In this document: positions 61,982 through 64,000 of the stretch, piece after piece
Position numbering within the stretch: position 1 is the stretch's first letter
Layout of the letters: each line of letters begins with the position of its first letter
Origin: Modicisalibacter muralis
GTDB taxonomy: Bacteria; Pseudomonadota; Gammaproteobacteria; Pseudomonadales; Halomonadaceae
Length of the DNA: 64,000 nucleotides
NCBI RefSeq assembly: GCF_900102945.1
Contig: NZ_FNGI01000004.1
Coordinates: forward strand, 62,001 to 126,000
Direction: 5' to 3'
Made by a program: the position numbers and the translations under genes
Notes under the pieces: generated by a model
What the model was told of the DNA's origin: nothing
Database searches by the model: none
Seen by the model: only the letters and a program-made list of their open reading frames with translations

Positions 61982-62350
61982 TCAGGTTTCCCCCAGTAGC
62001 AGACCGGCATCGACCGTGACCGACATGCCCAGCAGCAGGAAGGATAGCGTCTTGCCGTGGCCATCCAGATTCAGCGCCCCGTTCACCCCACCTTGCAGTA
62101 CGTCGTCGATGACGAAGTTCATGCCGGCCAGGTTGGGCATCAGATAACGCCTGACCCGGCTGGCACCCCGATGGGCAAGCAGTGCCTGCACTCGTGCCTC
62201 GGTGACCTGCTCGACGAGGGCACTATAGGCCTCGGGGCGATAGGCGAATAACGACAGGTTAAGCCGGTTGCCCTTGTCGCCCGCCCGTGAATGCGCCAGC
62301 CGATGGAGTGGGGCCGTGGCTGGACCTTGATGTATTTCAGCTTGCGACAT
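61982..62350 (-). CDS. AtuA-associated C-terminal domain protein (122 aa)
   Basis: This 122-residue protein resembles the C-terminal ferredoxin-fold domain (about 100 residues) found fused to AtuA family proteins in other bacteria: LHRLAHSRAGDKGNRLNLSLFAYRPEAY ... VRRYLMPNLAGMNFVIDDVLQGG. Here it is a separate gene whose start overlaps the 3' end of the AtuA gene by 14 nt, so the two are surely partners. The function is unknown. In some species the pair acts in acyclic terpene or branched acid catabolism. Confidence 0.85.
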   Translation of the reverse strand: MSQAEIHQGPATAPLHRLAHSRAGDKGNRLNLSLFAYRPEAYSALVEQVTEARVQALLAHRGASRVRRYLMPNLAGMNFVIDDVLQGGVNGALNLDGHGKTLSFLLLGMSVTVDAGLLLGET

Positions 62351-63722
62351 GATCGGAGCTCCCGGAATCCACTAGCGTGGCGAAGGCCTCTACGTCGGTG
62401 CGTTTGACCAGATAGGACGCGGTGCATACCCGACGCTGTAGCTGACGACGCACCCCGCCACCGCCGGCCGGCCCGGCGCAGTAAAGCGCCAGCAGCTCCT
62501 GGGTAGCGCGCTCGACCCAGACTCGCTCGGGATGCTCTACCGCTAGTCTTAACCGGTAATCGCCATCCGGGGCTGCTGGCTCGCGCTGCAGCGTGCCATC
62601 GTCATCATCGAAGACGCTGGCATGACCGACGATGTCCAGGCGCTTGCGCAGCTCCTGCGGAACCCGAAAAGCCAACCGCTCGCGCAGCACCTGCCCCGCC
62701 AGACGCGCCCGGGCCAGCGCATTGGGACCGGCATAGGAGATCTCCGCTTCGCCCTGCCAGCCGCCTTCGTAGCAGACAGTGGTCTTGAGCCTGGGCGGTG
62801 CCGGCTTGCCGCGGATGCCCATGACTTCGACCCGATCGGGGCCGAGTTCGCGCACCTGCGCTCCGCTCAGGTCGACGACCACGTCGGGTGTGAGGTAGGC
62901 GGCGGGGTCGTGCACCTCGTAGAGCAGCTGCTCCTTGACCGTGCGCTCGGTGACACAGCCGCCCGTCCCCGGTGGCTTGGTCACCACCAGGCGGCCATCC
63001 ACCTCGACCTCGATGATGGGGTAGCCCAGCGTGGCTAGCCCCTCCACCTCCTTGAAACCGGGATCGGCGAAATACCCCCCACTGACCTGGGCCCCGCACT
63101 CACCGAGATGCCCCGCCATGATGCCTGCCGCCAGCCGATCCCAGTCATCCCAGGCCCAGCCGAAATGATGAACGAGCGGGGCCAGAAACAGTGACGGGTC
63201 GGCCACTCGGCCGGTGACGACGACCTCGGCCCCCAGTTCCAGCGCCTGAACCAGCGGCGCAGCCCCCAGATAGACATTGGCCGAGACCAACTGATCGGCT
63301 TCGGGCAGTGCCTGCGTTTCCGCCTCCCATAGGGTCAGGTCGAGATCTGTCAACCGGGCGCGAATATCGTCGCCATGCACCCGACCGATGCGTATATCGG
63401 GCCGACCGGCCTGACGGGCCAGACGCGACACCACTTCACAGGCTCCGTCGGGGTTGGCGGCGCCGAAATTGCCCAGGATAGCGATGCCATGCCTCAGGCA
63501 ATCCCTGAGCACCGGGGCCAGCAACTCATCGAGCAGCGGCTCGAATCCGGCCTCCGGCGTCTCGCGCATGGCACGATGAGCGGCGGCCAGGGTACGCTCA
63601 CCCAAGGTCTCGAAGACGAGAGCACAGGGTTGGCCACGACGGATCAACTCGGCGACGATGGGAGCCGCCGCATCGGTGCGGTCTCCCGAGAATCCCGCCC
63701 CACTGCCTAGCAGAAAGCTCAT
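62337..63722 (-). CDS. AtuA family acyclic terpene utilisation protein (DUF1446)
   Basis: This 461-residue protein of the DUF1446/AtuA family begins LLGSGAGFSGDRTDAAAPIVAEL and shows the typical GIAILGNFGAANPDGACEVV, VVTGRVADPSLFLAPLVHHFGW, GECGAQVSGGYFADPGFKEVEG and GTGGCVTERTVKEQLLYEVHDPAAYLTPDVVVDL. AtuA is needed for citronellol and geraniol use in Pseudomonas, but its reaction is not known, and most members are linked to other hydroxy-acid or sugar-acid pathways. It overlaps a membrane gene at its start (ATGA). Linkage to terpene use here is not supported by other Atu genes. Confidence 0.9.
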   Translation of the reverse strand: MSFLLGSGAGFSGDRTDAAAPIVAELIRRGQPCALVFETLGERTLAAAHRAMRETPEAGFEPLLDELLAPVLRDCLRHGIAILGNFGAANPDGACEVVSRLARQAGRPDIRIGRVHGDDIRARLTDLDLTLWEAETQALPEADQLVSANVYLGAAPLVQALELGAEVVVTGRVADPSLFLAPLVHHFGWAWDDWDRLAAGIMAGHLGECGAQVSGGYFADPGFKEVEGLATLGYPIIEVEVDGRLVVTKPPGTGGCVTERTVKEQLLYEVHDPAAYLTPDVVVDLSGAQVRELGPDRVEVMGIRGKPAPPRLKTTVCYEGGWQGEAEISYAGPNALARARLAGQVLRERLAFRVPQELRKRLDIVGHASVFDDDDGTLQREPAAPDGDYRLRLAVEHPERVWVERATQELLALYCAGPAGGGGVRRQLQRRVCTASYLVKRTDVEAFATLVDSGSSDHVAS

Positions 63723-64000
63723 GGGCGTGTCCCCCGGGAGTGGGTCATGGTCTGCGCCGATAGAGGTCTGGCTTCGGCGTACCGTCGTGTCAGCGTAAGA
63801 TGCCTGGCATATAGCCCGGCCAGCACCAGCAAGGCGGAGAGTGTCGTGAGCCAGCCTGGCGTCAATGCCAGGACGATGACCAGCGCCAGCCCCGCCATGT
63901 CGAGAAGCCGTACGCCCGTCACCGACACCCGGGATACCAGCGCGGCAAACGCCGTCACGAAGGCCAGCCCCTGGCAGATGGCCAGAACGATATCGGTCCA
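63719..64000 (-). CDS. C-terminal part of a membrane protein gene (5' end outside the window)
   Basis: At least 93 residues are visible. The frame enters from beyond position 64000 (WTDIVLAICQGLAFVTAFAALV...), so the shorter reading starting at a GTG at 63958 is probably not the real start. It contains two hydrophobic helices (about VLAICQGLAFVTAFAALV and LLDMAGLALVIVLALTPGW) and a basic cytoplasmic tail. It may be a small permease subunit, but the family is not recognised from this end. Its stop overlaps the AtuA start (ATGA), so it heads or joins the AtuA operon. Confidence 0.75.
   Translation of the reverse strand, partial: WTDIVLAICQGLAFVTAFAALVSRVSVTGVRLLDMAGLALVIVLALTPGWLTTLSALLVLAGLYARHLTLTRRYAEARPLSAQTMTHSRGTRP

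Overview
The window is a G+C-rich gammaproteobacterial chromosome segment that reads like a member of the Halomonadaceae (Halomonas/Chromohalobacter type). The basis is the gene order glnA–DUF4124 gene–glnL–glnG, typA, two BCCT osmolyte transporters, and a dense set of genes for methylated and quaternary amines. The genus is inferred from gene content and coding style, not from a marker gene.

Layout. 1-1.6 kb: 3'-truncated class C group II intron with its reverse transcriptase, inserted exactly after the T-run of a heat-shock operon terminator. 1.7-2.7 kb: two Hsp20 chaperones behind a sigma32-like promoter. 2.7-8 kb: nitrogen control (ntrC, ntrB, a DUF4124 protein, glnA) with a sigma54 promoter and NtrC sites. 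8.2-9.9 kb: a glycosyltransferase-like protein and a degenerate polysaccharide deacetylase. 10-13.3 kb: typA, small conserved proteins, a Fur-type box and a metallothionein. 13.3-18.4 kb: BetT-like transporter, then a Zur-box zinc uptake operon (small His-rich membrane ORF, znuC, znuB, znuA). 18.5-22.9 kb: ABC ATPase, FtsX-like permease and secreted AttH/CrtC-like protein. 22.9-29.2 kb: glyoxalase I, Tat-exported GMC oxidoreductase pair, NlpC/P60 lipoprotein, ferritin-like protein, 1-Cys peroxiredoxin and a DMT exporter.

29.3-34.6 kb: creatine module (GlxA-type regulator, sodium:solute symporter, LysR regulator, creatinase, small unknown protein). 34.9-36.7 kb: lipoprotein, DUF2061 protein and L,D-transpeptidase. 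36.7-46 kb: a BCCT transporter divergent from a Rieske oxygenase, aldehyde dehydrogenase, fused rubredoxin–rubredoxin reductase, FAD amine oxidase-like protein, a 158-bp MITE-like element, a cupin and a LysR regulator. 46-53 kb: beta-hydroxyacid dehydrogenase, gamma-butyrobetaine hydroxylase, and a carnitine operon (thioesterase, carnitine dehydrogenase, BKACE cleavage enzyme) with GlxA-type regulators. 53.2-54.9 kb: a dioxygenase/HD-oxygenase pair resembling TmpA/TmpB, which turns a trimethylammonio-phosphonate into glycine betaine and phosphate. 54.9-61.9 kb: arginine transaminase pathway (aruI, aruH) with a basic amino acid ABC importer and an orphan betaine/carnitine-type binding protein. 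62-64 kb: AtuA-family pair and the end of a membrane protein gene.

Taken together, most of the second half imports and strips methylated or guanidino nitrogen compounds (creatine, butyrobetaine/carnitine, a phosphonate betaine, arginine, and an unidentified Rieske substrate). Several routes converge on glycine betaine, which a halophile can keep as an osmolyte or burn as C and N. The NtrBC/GlnA block supplies the nitrogen control. No tRNA, rRNA or CRISPR array was seen.
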